In this document: positions 1 through 8,948 of the stretch, piece by piece | Numbering within the stretch: the stretch's first letter is position 1 | Layout of the letters: each line of letters opens with the position of its first letter | Program-made: the position numbers and the translations under genes | The notes under the pieces: generated by a model | The model's input: only the letters and a program-made list of their open reading frames with translations | What the model was told of the DNA's origin: nothing | Database searches by the model: none | DNA from: Nothopassalora personata | Taxonomy: Eukaryota; Ascomycota; Dothideomycetes; Mycosphaerellales; Mycosphaerellaceae | Assembly (NCBI GenBank): GCA_033816765.1 | Contig: CM066287.1 | Span: 7,564,001 to 7,628,000 of the forward strand | DNA length: 64,000 nucleotides | Direction of reading: 5' to 3'

Positions 1-187
1 TTATTGCCTCCTCCTGTACGGCGACTCTGTGCGTTGCGGCCGTATCTCGCTGAACCTCGCTTGCGCTGGCTGGTGCTCGGAGGTGATGCTCGGCTGCTGA
101 TCTTGGGCCCGCAATCGTCATGCGGGACCAAGATCAGTAGCTTACAAACTGTCGATATACAGCACAGTGCAAGAGCCGCCTCTTCAC

Positions 188-970
188 ATGCAGGTACCTC
201 GTTTTGCCTTCTGTCAAACCGGCGCCACCCATCACATAAAATCACGCCTGAGATCAGCAGCGTTCCAACCACAACGGCGATTTGTCAACATGGCTTCAGC
301 AACCACTTTTTACGATTTCAAGCCAAACGACAAGGCCGGCAAGCCATATGATCTGCAGAGCCTGAAGGGCAAGGTCGTGTTGGTCGTCAACACCGCGTCG
401 AAGTGCGGCTTCACTCCACAGTTCGAGGGCCTTGAGAAGCTGTACAAAGGTATGTCAGATGCATAGAAAGCTGCTCCCGGCGAGAATCAATCATCTCCAT
501 TTCAGCGAGCGTGGCTGCTGCGGCGGCACCGAAGCGTATATAGAGTATTCTTCATGCTCTCAGGACGCTGACTCGTAATAGAGGTCAAGGCCGCCCATCC
601 AGACTTCGAGATTCTCGGCTTTCCCTGCAACCAATTCGGCAACCAGGACCCAGGCAACGACGATGAGATCCAAAACTTTTGCCAGGTCAACTATGGCGTA
701 TCCTTCCCAGTCCTCGGCAAAACCGATGTCAACGGCGCCAACGCCAACCCACTCTGGGAGTGGATGAAGAAAGAGAAGCCAGGACTCATGGGCCTCCAGA
801 GAGTGAAGTGGAATTTCGAAAAGTTCTTGATTGGACGCGATGGCAAGGTCAAGCAGCGATGGGCCAGCACAACCACTCCTGATAAGCTCAAGAGCGCCAT
901 TGAGGCGGAGTTGAAGACCTCGCCAGGCGCTTCAAAGACCGCCGCCGAGAAGCCTACTGCCACTTCCTAG
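188..970 (+). CDS. gpx3: glutathione peroxidase (Gpx3/Hyr1 type), two possible starts
   Basis: Thiol peroxidase that reduces hydroperoxides, normally with thioredoxin, and in yeast also a peroxide sensor. Exon 1 ends at 449, the intron is 450-581 and exon 2 runs 582-970. From the ATG at 290 the protein has 182 residues. Visible motifs are SKCGF (peroxidatic Cys39), FPCNQFGNQ (Cys69, Gln71), a resolving Cys87 in FCQVNYG, and the WNF motif at 130-132. Cysteine replaces selenocysteine, as usual in fungi. An in-frame ATG at 188 adds 34 residues with five Arg, one Lys and no acidic residue, which looks like a mitochondrial leader, so cytosolic and mitochondrial forms may both be made. The family call is very safe; use of the upstream start is inference. 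Confidence 0.95.
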
Positions 971-1553
971 TAAGTACTGCACGACGCGCTTTATCCACGC
1001 GATAAGAAGCCTCTGAAGCACTAAAGCGTCTCTCGGCTGATACACGCTTACTCCAGGTTCAGAGCGGCAGCATCCACATTGTTTCGCCGAAAGCGTGGCA
1101 CCGTCAGAGTCCGCGGGCGGCTACTTAGGTTGGAGGAACTTCAGATCGATCGAGCAGTCTAGCAGCAGCTTGATAAGGAGACCAAGGAGCTGATCGTGTG
1201 GTCACAAACGAGGAAGGAGCAGCAGGCTTATGGTGAAGCATTCAATTAGCCTCAGAATGATACCCTTTATATGAGCGCGTCACTATAGTCCCAACAAGAA
1301 CACACAGTATATGTCACTGGAGCGATCTCGCCTCCATCGAGATGCGTCTACGTCGAGGTGGTTGCACAATCGAGAGTCTTCTGGCCACGACAGATCCATC
1401 GAGTGATCCTAGCTCTCGCCGACATCCAGTTCCATGAGGGAACAGCGCAGTCGAGATATCTGCGACACACCATGCTACCGGCGCTAGTCCATCGAATCGT
1501 CCGCGAGATGATAACTGGTGGCATGGCCATGATATCTTCATCACATGCCTAAG
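971..1553. other. intergenic, between converging gpx and CMD-like genes
   Basis: Carries the 3' flanks of two converging genes. No open frame here resembles a protein family, and I see no repeat or RNA gene. Confidence 0.6.
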
Positions 1554-2240
1554 CTATGACATATCCACCGAGTACTTCTCCCGCATCTCGCCAACATCCA
1601 GCGCCACCAAGAAGCGGCTCACAGTGTTGTACGCAGCTACCGTCGCCGTGATCTCCACCACCTCCCTCTCACTAAACAAGCTCTTAAGCTTCGCGAACAA
1701 CGGATCTCTAACAATACACCCCACCGTCATGGCATTGGTATACTCAAACACAACCCGATGCTTCTCATCCAGCCCACTACCATCCCACTCACGATCCTTG
1801 ATCTTCTCAATAACATCTTCACTCAGCACACCCGACTTTGACAGAATCGGCTTGTGCGATTCCCACTCGTACCACGCATGGTTCATCGAAGCTACTCTGC
1901 AGATTGCGAGCTCTCTGATTGAGTCTGGAAGTGTTGTCTGAGTGCGAATGCTCTTGAGGAACGAGTTCCAGCCGTCGGCTACGGGGGGTGCGTGGAGTAG
2001 GGCTTTGTCGAGGGCGATTAGTTCTCCTCCTCTTCGTTCTTTGACACGGTCGACGACGGCTTGGTCTGATGGGTCGGACATTTGGGGGTCGTCGTCGATG
2101 TATGGGAGACGCATGCTTGCGGTTGTGCTGGTAGAGAAGGAGGGCTGTTGGGATAGAGCTCTGCAAATCGAGACTGAGGTATCTGATCGTCCAGCGAGTC
2201 CAATACTTGCCTTGCGTACTATGGCAGCAGCTCTAAACAT
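1554..2240 (-). CDS. carboxymuconolactone decarboxylase / AhpD-like protein
   Basis: Intronless, 228 residues. The central part (about residues 60-220) matches the CMD/AhpD-like fold: an ELAICRVASMNHAWYEW block followed by a helix pair ending in AAYNTVSRFLVAL. The CxxC redox pair of true AhpD is absent, so a peroxidase role is not supported; the substrate is unknown. The first 42 residues are Arg/Ser/Thr-rich with a single acidic residue and look like a mitochondrial leader. A second in-frame ATG at 2114 (MRLPYIDDD) begins where the conserved part starts, allowing a second, cytosolic form. It is divergent from bmt6, with only 186 bases between the starts. Fold call good, function unknown. Confidence 0.85.
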   Translation of the reverse strand: MFRAAAIVRKASIGLAGRSDTSVSICRALSQQPSFSTSTTASMRLPYIDDDPQMSDPSDQAVVDRVKERRGGELIALDKALLHAPPVADGWNSFLKSIRTQTTLPDSIRELAICRVASMNHAWYEWESHKPILSKSGVLSEDVIEKIKDREWDGSGLDEKHRVVFEYTNAMTVGCIVRDPLFAKLKSLFSEREVVEITATVAAYNTVSRFLVALDVGEMREKYSVDMS

Positions 2241-2426
2241 TGTTATATACTGCTGTGGTTGTAGTCATCTTCAATGCCCCTCAGCAGAGATGCGACTTGT
2301 CGCGAGACGGGGTTCCAAGTGACGGCGGTTGACCGTGGAAATTCGCCGACCGATCCAGTTCGTCTAGTCTTCGACAACATGCATCCATATCACGGAATCT
2401 GACCGCATCGATGGATATGCTGTTCA

Positions 2427-3509
2427 ATGGCCCGAGGAAACAGCAAGGCTCCGGCTATCAAGTCGAAGTCAAAGCAAAAGACCCCAAAGGTTGAAAAGAA
2501 CGCACCAAGCACATCTGCAGCCAGCAGGCAGGAGTCGAACGTACCACTGGAATTGCAACAAAAGTGTCTGGACTTCTTCCGCAATGCTCTAAAATTCAGT
2601 GATCAAGATGCGACGATCTTGCAGGAAGTCAAAGGCCATCTGTACAATCGCGACTTTGCCGCTGCCTTCGGTAAAGAGGAGTATCTTCGAGTCTATGCTT
2701 CGAGATGGAGTCCGAGCAGAGCACTAGGCTATATCCAGATTCTGACGGACGTTGAAGTGCAACTTCTAGAGACTCGGAGTAAGACGAAAGATGAAGCAGC
2801 TGTAGTCCCGCTCAATGTTGTCTCCATTGGTGGCGGCGCTGGTGCAGAAGTAGTAGCAATGGCCGGATGGATGAGCGTCAACAATGCGAGCTCTGAAACC
2901 CTCGAGACTCTGAACGCAACCTTTCTGGACATTGCTGCTTGGGACCATATCGTACAGGATCTGCACCGGGCGATTGTCACTCCGCCAGAGCTTTCCAAGT
3001 ATGCTTCGGCTGCAGCAAAGGAGTCAAACATTGCTTTTCTGCAACCACAAAAGTACCAAGCAACCTTCAAGCAAATCGATGCTCTTGATATGGAAGAGAA
3101 CCGGTTTCAAGGAGCCTTTCACAACACAGATCTGGTCACCTTGATGTTCACTCTCAACGAGCTTTACTCGACTTCTGTCCCGAAGACACAGCATTTGCTC
3201 TCCAAGCTGACCTCGACGCTATCTCCCGGTGCACACCTACTGGTGGTCGATAGTCCTGGAAGCTACTCTACGGTCTCGATCAATGGAGCTGAGAAGAAGT
3301 ATCCTATGCAGTGGCTGGTGGACTACACCCTGATTGAATCAGGGAATCAAGGAGATGGTGTTCATGTGCCGAAATGGGAGAAGCTAGTCTCTGATGACTC
3401 GAGATGGTTCCGTATACCTGAAGGCGTGAAGTATCCCATTGAGCTGGAGAATATGCGCTATCAGATCCATCTGTATAGGAGACTGCCTGGGGCCCAGGAC
3501 GAGGGATGA
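2427..3509 (+). CDS. bmt6: 25S rRNA (uridine-N3)-methyltransferase, Bmt6 family
   Basis: Single exon, 360 residues. The N-terminus (1-40) is Lys-rich and low-complexity, as in nucleolar proteins. The SAM-binding motif VVSIGGGAGAE lies at 131-141, and a later block DLVTLMFTLNELYS is typical of this fungal family. Yeast Bmt6 makes one of the two m3U residues in 25S rRNA, so a role in large-subunit rRNA modification is inferred. Length and motif order fit the family. It shares a 186-base divergent promoter with the CMD-like gene. The ATG at 2427 is the first in frame. Confidence 0.88.
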   Translation: MARGNSKAPAIKSKSKQKTPKVEKNAPSTSAASRQESNVPLELQQKCLDFFRNALKFSDQDATILQEVKGHLYNRDFAAAFGKEEYLRVYASRWSPSRALGYIQILTDVEVQLLETRSKTKDEAAVVPLNVVSIGGGAGAEVVAMAGWMSVNNASSETLETLNATFLDIAAWDHIVQDLHRAIVTPPELSKYASAAAKESNIAFLQPQKYQATFKQIDALDMEENRFQGAFHNTDLVTLMFTLNELYSTSVPKTQHLLSKLTSTLSPGAHLLVVDSPGSYSTVSINGAEKKYPMQWLVDYTLIESGNQGDGVHVPKWEKLVSDDSRWFRIPEGVKYPIELENMRYQIHLYRRLPGAQDEG

Positions 3510-4762
3510 ACGGCAATTCCAATACATAAGTGACGCAATTAGTATTGCCTGCCCACATACTTCTCGCAGAATCTTCTGCTTGGCAAGTCATCAACTCAAT
3601 AGCTGGCTGCCAAGACTCACGATCTCCACTCCACAATCCGGCTTCCTGAGCTCAAGATATGTCATCCCTGTTCCACCACGGGTAGCCACATTACTGCGGC
3701 ACCAGCTTCAAGTCATCAGTGCGCGCTTCCCAGCTGCTTCTGACTGTTATAATGCTTCAGAATACTTGATGACTCATCAATCCGATATAGTCCAGTGTAC
3801 GTTGGTTCTTCTCGAGAGACATCTGTCTGATATATATATTCTGACCTCCACCTAGGGTTAGGATATCTGGCTTTCATCAGATTGCCCTCTGGCATGTAAT
3901 GCCAATCCCAGAAGACCCGGGTTCAAACCCCGTAAGTTTAACAGTCGCTCCTCAGTTCTCAGGCTACGTACTGACATTTCCAAAGGGTATCGGAACATCA
4001 TGACTCATATTTTTTGCATGGCCCTCGCATTTGATGGAGAGCAATATGAAGAGGTTGAGCTACAGGATAAGCCTTGTCTGCGGAAGGACTCATCATTCTG
4101 CCCTCGAAGGTCGATCCTAGAAGGTCAATGCTCGAAGTTCAAACCCAGAACTCTGTCACATGCCATGTCTGGGGCAACATACACTACTAGCCGGACGTCA
4201 AAGCTCTAATTCCTGGAGATATGCCGCCTAATGAACTGTCGTTCAGCAGCGTGAACAGCGCGGTATAGATCAATATGAATTGTCAGGGATCTGTGTGGTC
4301 CTGGCCTCGTTCACATGATCTGCGATATATCGTACGCTATTACTGGTGCGCTCTTTCATCCTGAATCGAGGAGATATGGCTCGTTTTGTGTGGGCCGGCA
4401 TTCGCCACCATCACGCATGATGAGAGCGCCCACGTCTCGAGACAATCCATCGGTTCCATCACATTCGACCATGATGATCCTACTTCTACAAGCAGGAGTT
4501 ATGACATAGCTTACATCTCTGGTAGACGTGTCGGTAGTATGCAAGCATCGGATATACCTTTTCGCCAACTCCGCCACGAGCCGATGGACCCCTGCAAAGG
4601 TGGGCTGCAGCTCGAGCTTCAAAGTTGGCAGAAGACATTTTCATGTTTCGTTACTACACTAGAACAACTTGTTCCAAACACTACGCCTGTTGTTCACTCA
4701 GAGCAGTACAACCACTCACATACCACGAACGAGTACATCGCATCCACCACCAATCCCTTAAG
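3510..4762. other. 1.25 kb intergenic region upstream of spe3
   Basis: Holds a tRNA-Glu-like remnant at 3842-3938 and the spe3 upstream region. No coding sequence is recognisable; the short open frames overlap each other and lack family motifs. Confidence 0.6.
3842..3938 (+). tRNA. tRNA-Glu-like remnant, probably a pseudogene with an intron-like insert
   Basis: The segment ggttaggatatctggctttc (3857-3876) followed, after about 30 bases, by ccagaagacccgggttcaaa (3908-3927) matches the D loop, the anticodon arm with UUC and the T arm of a eukaryotic tRNA-Glu. The extra bases (about 3878-3906) sit just 3' of the anticodon, where tRNA introns occur. Stem TCTGG pairs with CCAGA once the insert is removed. 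The T arm has four good pairs plus the TTCAAAC loop. However, the sequence after the T arm (aagttta) does not pair with the expected 5' acceptor, so the acceptor stem is missing. I call it a pseudogene; a covariance-model search would decide. Confidence 0.45.
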
Positions 4763-5717
4763 ATGACTGAGATCACCCACCCCACCATCAAGGATGGATG
4801 GTTCCGCGAGATCAGCGACATGTGGCCAGGGCAGGCCATGACGCTCAAGGTCAACCAGGTCGTCCACCATGAGAAGAGCAAGTACCAAGATGTCCTTATC
4901 TTCGAGAGCTCCGACTACGGCATGGTCCTCGTCCTCGACAACGTCATCCAATGCACCGAGCGCGACGAGTTCTCATACCAAGAGATGATCACCCACTTGG
5001 GCATGTTTTCTCATCCAAACCCAAAGAAGGTTCTCGTAATCGGCGGCGGTGATGGCGGCGTCCTCAGAGAGGTGGTCAAGCACGAGAGCGTGGAAGAGGC
5101 GATTCTGTGTGACATTGACGAGGCAGTCATCCGTCTTAGCAAGAAGTACCTCCCGGGCATGAGCGTTGGCTTCAACCACCCTAACGTCAAGGTCCACGTT
5201 GGCGACGGCTTCAAGTTCTTGGAGGACTACAAGGATACCTTCGATGTCATCATCACCGACAGCTCTGATCCAGAGGGCCCAGCAGAGGCTCTCTTCCAGA
5301 AGCCATACTTCGAGCTCCTCCATGGTGCTCTCCGAGAAGGCGGTATCATCACCACCCAAGGTTGTAAGCCCTCTCCCTGACCCTCACTTGTGCGATACTC
5401 TGGTGGGGTGAAGTACGTGTCACTGACAGTTCCCTCCAGCCGAGAACCCATGGCTACACTTGAATATGATTGAGAACCTCAAGAAGTCGGTCAAGACAAT
5501 CTTCCCAGTCGCCGAGTATGGCTGGACCACAATCCCCACCTACCCGAGCGGCCAGATCGGCTTCATGGTTTGCTCCAAGGACAGCAACGCCAACGTGAAG
5601 AAGCCGCTCCGCACCGTCAGTGAGGCTGAGGAGGACAAGCTGTTCAAGTACTACAGCAGCAAAGTTCACGAGGCAGCTTTCGTTCTGCCCAAGTTTGCAG
5701 AGAAGGCGCTCCGTTAG
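4763..5717 (+). CDS. spe3: spermidine synthase
   Basis: Transfers an aminopropyl group from decarboxylated SAM to putrescine. Exon 1 is 4763-5363, the intron 5364-5439 and exon 2 5440-5717, giving 292 residues, the usual eukaryotic length. Visible motifs are the N-terminal [15 protein letters not shown] block (35-49), YQEMITHLG, the SAM-type loop [13 protein letters not shown] (92-104), the acidic CDIDEAVI (116-123) and the catalytic [10 protein letters not shown] (166-175). Removing the intron restores the conserved TTQG-ENPWLHL block. No other in-frame ATG lies closer to the conserved N-terminus. In the cytosol it feeds spermidine to eIF5A hypusination and other uses. Confidence 0.97.
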
Positions 5718-6383
5718 GTCGGAAGATTGAGGAACGACCAACTGCATAAGCGTGGTGTAGAGGGACGGAGTTAAAACTGCTTTGAGATACCACTAAAGGG
5801 CGTTTGGAAGGCGGGACCAGGAGCGAGGCATTTCCACCTCAGCCCGACAATGATTATGATGAGCTCTTTCCAATGCCCAGATAAAGGTCATGGAAGGCGG
5901 GACCATGAGCGATATGTCTTATATAGACATACGCTTGACGATGAACACGATATGCTCTTTCCAGGCTCTTTCCAGTGAGGTATTACACCGCTCTCATTAT
6001 CGATTCGTCGTGTCCTGTGTGGAGCTGATGGCGAGATGGTGCATCATAGTCCAGAGAATAAAGTTATGAGCTTGTGAAATAAAGTAATGACGATGCAGTG
6101 AAGTCATGTGGACTGAGACAAACTGTACAGTAACAGTGCTATATTCAACAAGCCAAACCAAGTGCTCATAAATCGTATTCTAGAATCATCATGCCACGCA
6201 AAGAAAGAACGCTCATGCCTTCATATTCGCCTTGGTCTCGAACGTCGTCGCGTCGCGTCGCGTCGCATTGTCCTACGATTCGCACATCTTCAGGCATTTC
6301 GCGGTCTACTCTCGTAGCAGTAGCCAAAAGCAAGTGGGTATCGTCAGAGCGTCATGGAGAAAAAACCGGTGGTTCGCATGCGC
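5718..6383. other. convergent spe3/pmp3 3' flanks
   Basis: Contains a 21-base imperfect direct repeat (5806 and 5892) and a short GTCGC-type tandem run near 6245-6267. No gene is seen. Confidence 0.6.
5806..5912 (+). repeat. 21-base direct repeat downstream of spe3
   Basis: The element ggaaggcgggaccaggagcg (5806-5825) recurs at 5892-5911 with one change (catgagcg for caggagcg). Copies of a ctctttcca motif follow nearby. It lies in the spe3 3' flank and may be a local duplication; no function is known. Confidence 0.7.
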
Positions 6384-6713
6384 CTAGTATTTGAGAATGA
6401 TGTAGAGCGCGTGGATGATGCCGGGAATGTAGCCCAAGATCGTAAGGAGGATCTGTGATGTCTGTCAGTCACGAGGTCGTCATGGTCGGAGGAGGAGGCG
6501 GGGAGTGTCGCGTACGTTGATGAGGAGGTCTGCGCCGCAGCCGCGCTCGAGGAAGACACCGAGGGGTGGGAGGACGATGGCCAGGATGATCTTGATGATG
6601 TCGCTGGAGGGGTTTGTTAGAGGTTACTTCCGTGGTGAGATGAAGCTGTGGTGGCCCGGAGACATTGGAATTGCGCGATGCGGTGGGAGAGCTTACCTTC
6701 CGGTGAAAGGCAT
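6384..6713 (-). CDS. pmp3: plasma membrane proteolipid 3 (Pmp3)
   Basis: A 57-residue hydrophobic protein coded in three small exons: 6713-6697, 6603-6516 and 6452-6384. Introns (93 and 63 bases) have GTAAGC and GTACGC donors and CAG acceptors. Splicing gives MPFTGSDIIKIILAI, then LPPLGVFLERGCGADLLIN, then ILLTILGYIPGIIHALYIIL. This is the canonical Pmp3 two-helix pattern with the short polar hinge ERGC and is almost identical to filamentous-fungal forms. Pmp3 proteins sit in the plasma membrane and affect membrane potential and cation tolerance. The gene is invisible to simple open-frame searches because its exons are so short. The start is fixed by the conserved MPFT. Confidence 0.95.
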
Positions 6714-7982
6714 GTTGAAGGATGTGGTGGTGGTGGTGGTGGTGGTGGTGGTGGTTAAGCCGATGTGGTGATATTCGTTCTTCGGGTAAGTGAAGGCTGG
6801 TTATGATATCTGCTGCAGTCAACGATGATGGTGCGCAAGCAAGTGTGTGTGAGTGGATACAATGAGGCAAGTAAAGCAAAGCAAGGTCTTACAGCGCCAT
6901 TATAAAGCACATGCAGGTGACATGACGAGCCGAGTCCAAGCGCCACACATTTGCTACGTCACTGCCGCCCGGATCATCTGCGTGCCTTGGCAGCAGATGC
7001 TCGCTCAGGCCAACATGACATGCACAGCCAGGCGAATGCAAACAATTTAGTGGGCTGGTCGTGCCTGGTCAAGCAATGATGAGCCACGCGCTTGTGGGGG
7101 TTCGTTTAGACGAGCCGTACAGCGACGCGTGGCAGCCAGCTTGCTCTCGTGTGTCGCGATAGCGTGACGGACGCCGTGAGGCTTGGAGCACGACAAACAA
7201 TGCCGCCTGCGGTGCTGCGCGCTAGAAAGATAGTTGCAGCCTGGTGTCTCATGTCTCAGAGTCAGCACCTACATACAGTAAGTACCCTGCCACTCCACCC
7301 GCAAAGGTCACTAGCCACTTGCCACCATTATTACGCTCCAATGATGTCGAGCCGCTGATCTGTCCTGTACCGCGTGCGTGCTTCTCGGTCAATCATGCCG
7401 AACACGCATCAAAGCTTGGAACCCGCGCATGAGGCTGTGGCGCATGACCGTCACCGCCACAAGAGCTACGAGGGATGTCCTGTGGCGAACCTTAATCATC
7501 CTGGACGTTATGTCATGATGGAGAGTTGAACATTCCGCACCGCGAATCGACTGACTTCCTCCAGCATCAAAGATGTCTCGCTGTCACTCAGATGTGTCCC
7601 AAGCATTCGCCAGGGCGCTGTCACGGCGACGGCGATGGCCATGGCCATGTGCTTTCCGAGTCCCATGAACAGCCTGTGAGCACTTGTGCACCACTTGCAC
7701 CATGAAGATATCAGTTGACGATGAAGCTTAAAGGCAATGTTGGTGCTTGCGAAAGACTCACGAGGCGTCATCAAATCCATACAGTGCTAAAAGCTGGAAT
7801 TCACTACAGCTCACCGCACACGAGCATGCCACTTTGACCAACAGAAGGATCCAGCGACAGCTCGAAAGACTGAAAGACAAGACGGCCTTTGTCTTCGACA
7901 AACATGCAACAATTCTCTCATGGTACATAAGCGCGAACCATGATGCCCAGCATGGCGGACTCCATCCTCCGTTACGAACACC
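6714..7982. other. 1.27 kb intergenic region between pmp3 and an orphan gene
   Basis: Contains the pmp3 5' leader with a (TGG)10 run and the presumed promoters of two divergent genes. No gene is recognisable. Confidence 0.6.
6725..6754 (+). repeat. (TGG)10 microsatellite in the pmp3 5' leader
   Basis: Ten perfect TGG units, read as CCA in the pmp3 transcript, lie 11 bases upstream of the pmp3 start codon. Likely length-variable between strains; any effect on translation is inference. Confidence 0.9.
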
Positions 7983-8585
7983 ATGGCTGACAAGACGATC
8001 AAGCTGTCTCTCCTACCCAAAACCCTCACGGCCGCAGATGACCATTTCCTCACTCAAGATCACACCATCGCGTTGATCGTCAAACGCAACGACATCGCAG
8101 ACATCCTCAACGGCAGCCTCCCAATCTCAACCAACGACTTCAAAATGCTCATCAAGTACACCGAAGAGGCCGAGTATCTGACGACCGACGGCAAGCCCAT
8201 AGAGGTTGCAGAAGTGGCCGCCACATTTGGGCCCGAGGATAGAGACCTCTATCCAACCGGAACAGTGATTCGGAATGTGGTCATCGCTATGAAGCGCCTC
8301 ATGGAGGCCATGTGTAAGGTGCAGGAAATCGTCTATCTGCTGGCTGACGCCGGTGCCGAGCTCTGGGAGTTTCGACGCAGGCCAAGGGATGATTCTGATA
8401 AGGAGAATAGCGCCCCGGGAATTCAATACAAGGTCGTCAAGTTCGAGGAGCTCAGCGAAGACTTGAAGCGGCGTGCGCAGGCTATCAGGCGATACAATCA
8501 ACTCACATCTTTTGACAGTCTGAGGGAAGAGGAAGAGAGGAAGCAGAGGGAGGAGGAAGCAGAGACACTAGGACGTGCTGTATAA
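7983..8585 (+). CDS. uncharacterised 200-residue protein with KENxxP motif
   Basis: Single exon, not recognised. Residues 1-130 look globular with a VIRNVVIAMKRLMEAM amphipathic helix near 95-110. Residues 130-200 are charged and probably helical, ending in an EEERKQREEEAE stretch. DSDKENSAPG at 137-146 matches the KENxxP degron used by the anaphase-promoting complex, so cell-cycle-dependent turnover is possible (inference). No signal peptide or membrane segment is seen. It converges on the gtaA gene, with only about 130 bases between stop codons. Codon usage resembles neighbouring real genes, which supports coding. Confidence 0.7.
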   Translation: MADKTIKLSLLPKTLTAADDHFLTQDHTIALIVKRNDIADILNGSLPISTNDFKMLIKYTEEAEYLTTDGKPIEVAEVAATFGPEDRDLYPTGTVIRNVVIAMKRLMEAMCKVQEIVYLLADAGAELWEFRRRPRDDSDKENSAPGIQYKVVKFEELSEDLKRRAQAIRRYNQLTSFDSLREEEERKQREEEAETLGRAV

Positions 8586-8713
8586 GTGCCTGTGTAGAGA
8601 ACACTTGATTTCGTAAGCAGACTCACCATAGCAATGTTGCAAGCACCCTGGCTCCCGCTTCTATTCCTCATCACTCTTGCGAACTGTCCTATCCCACGCG
8701 TCCTGTCAATCAA

Positions 8714-8915
8714 TCAAGCAAGGTCCATGTACTTCGCCCTCGGAAACATCTGAGGGGAACCCTCTGCACTTGCCTCTGCAATCCTCTTCTTCATCAAGAG
8801 CGCCAGAAAACTGAAGTGACCACCCACGACCGGGCGTGCCTTGAACCGAATGGACGCCGGCGACTCAGGATAACCGCCAGTCCCCGTTGTCTAGATTCTA
8901 TCAGCATCATTCTCC

Positions 8916-8948
<33 letters not shown>

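Noticed and set aside
5913..5933. Short hairpin tatgtct/agacata near the spe3 end
   Set aside because: Seven-base arms around an AT loop are expected by chance at this scale.
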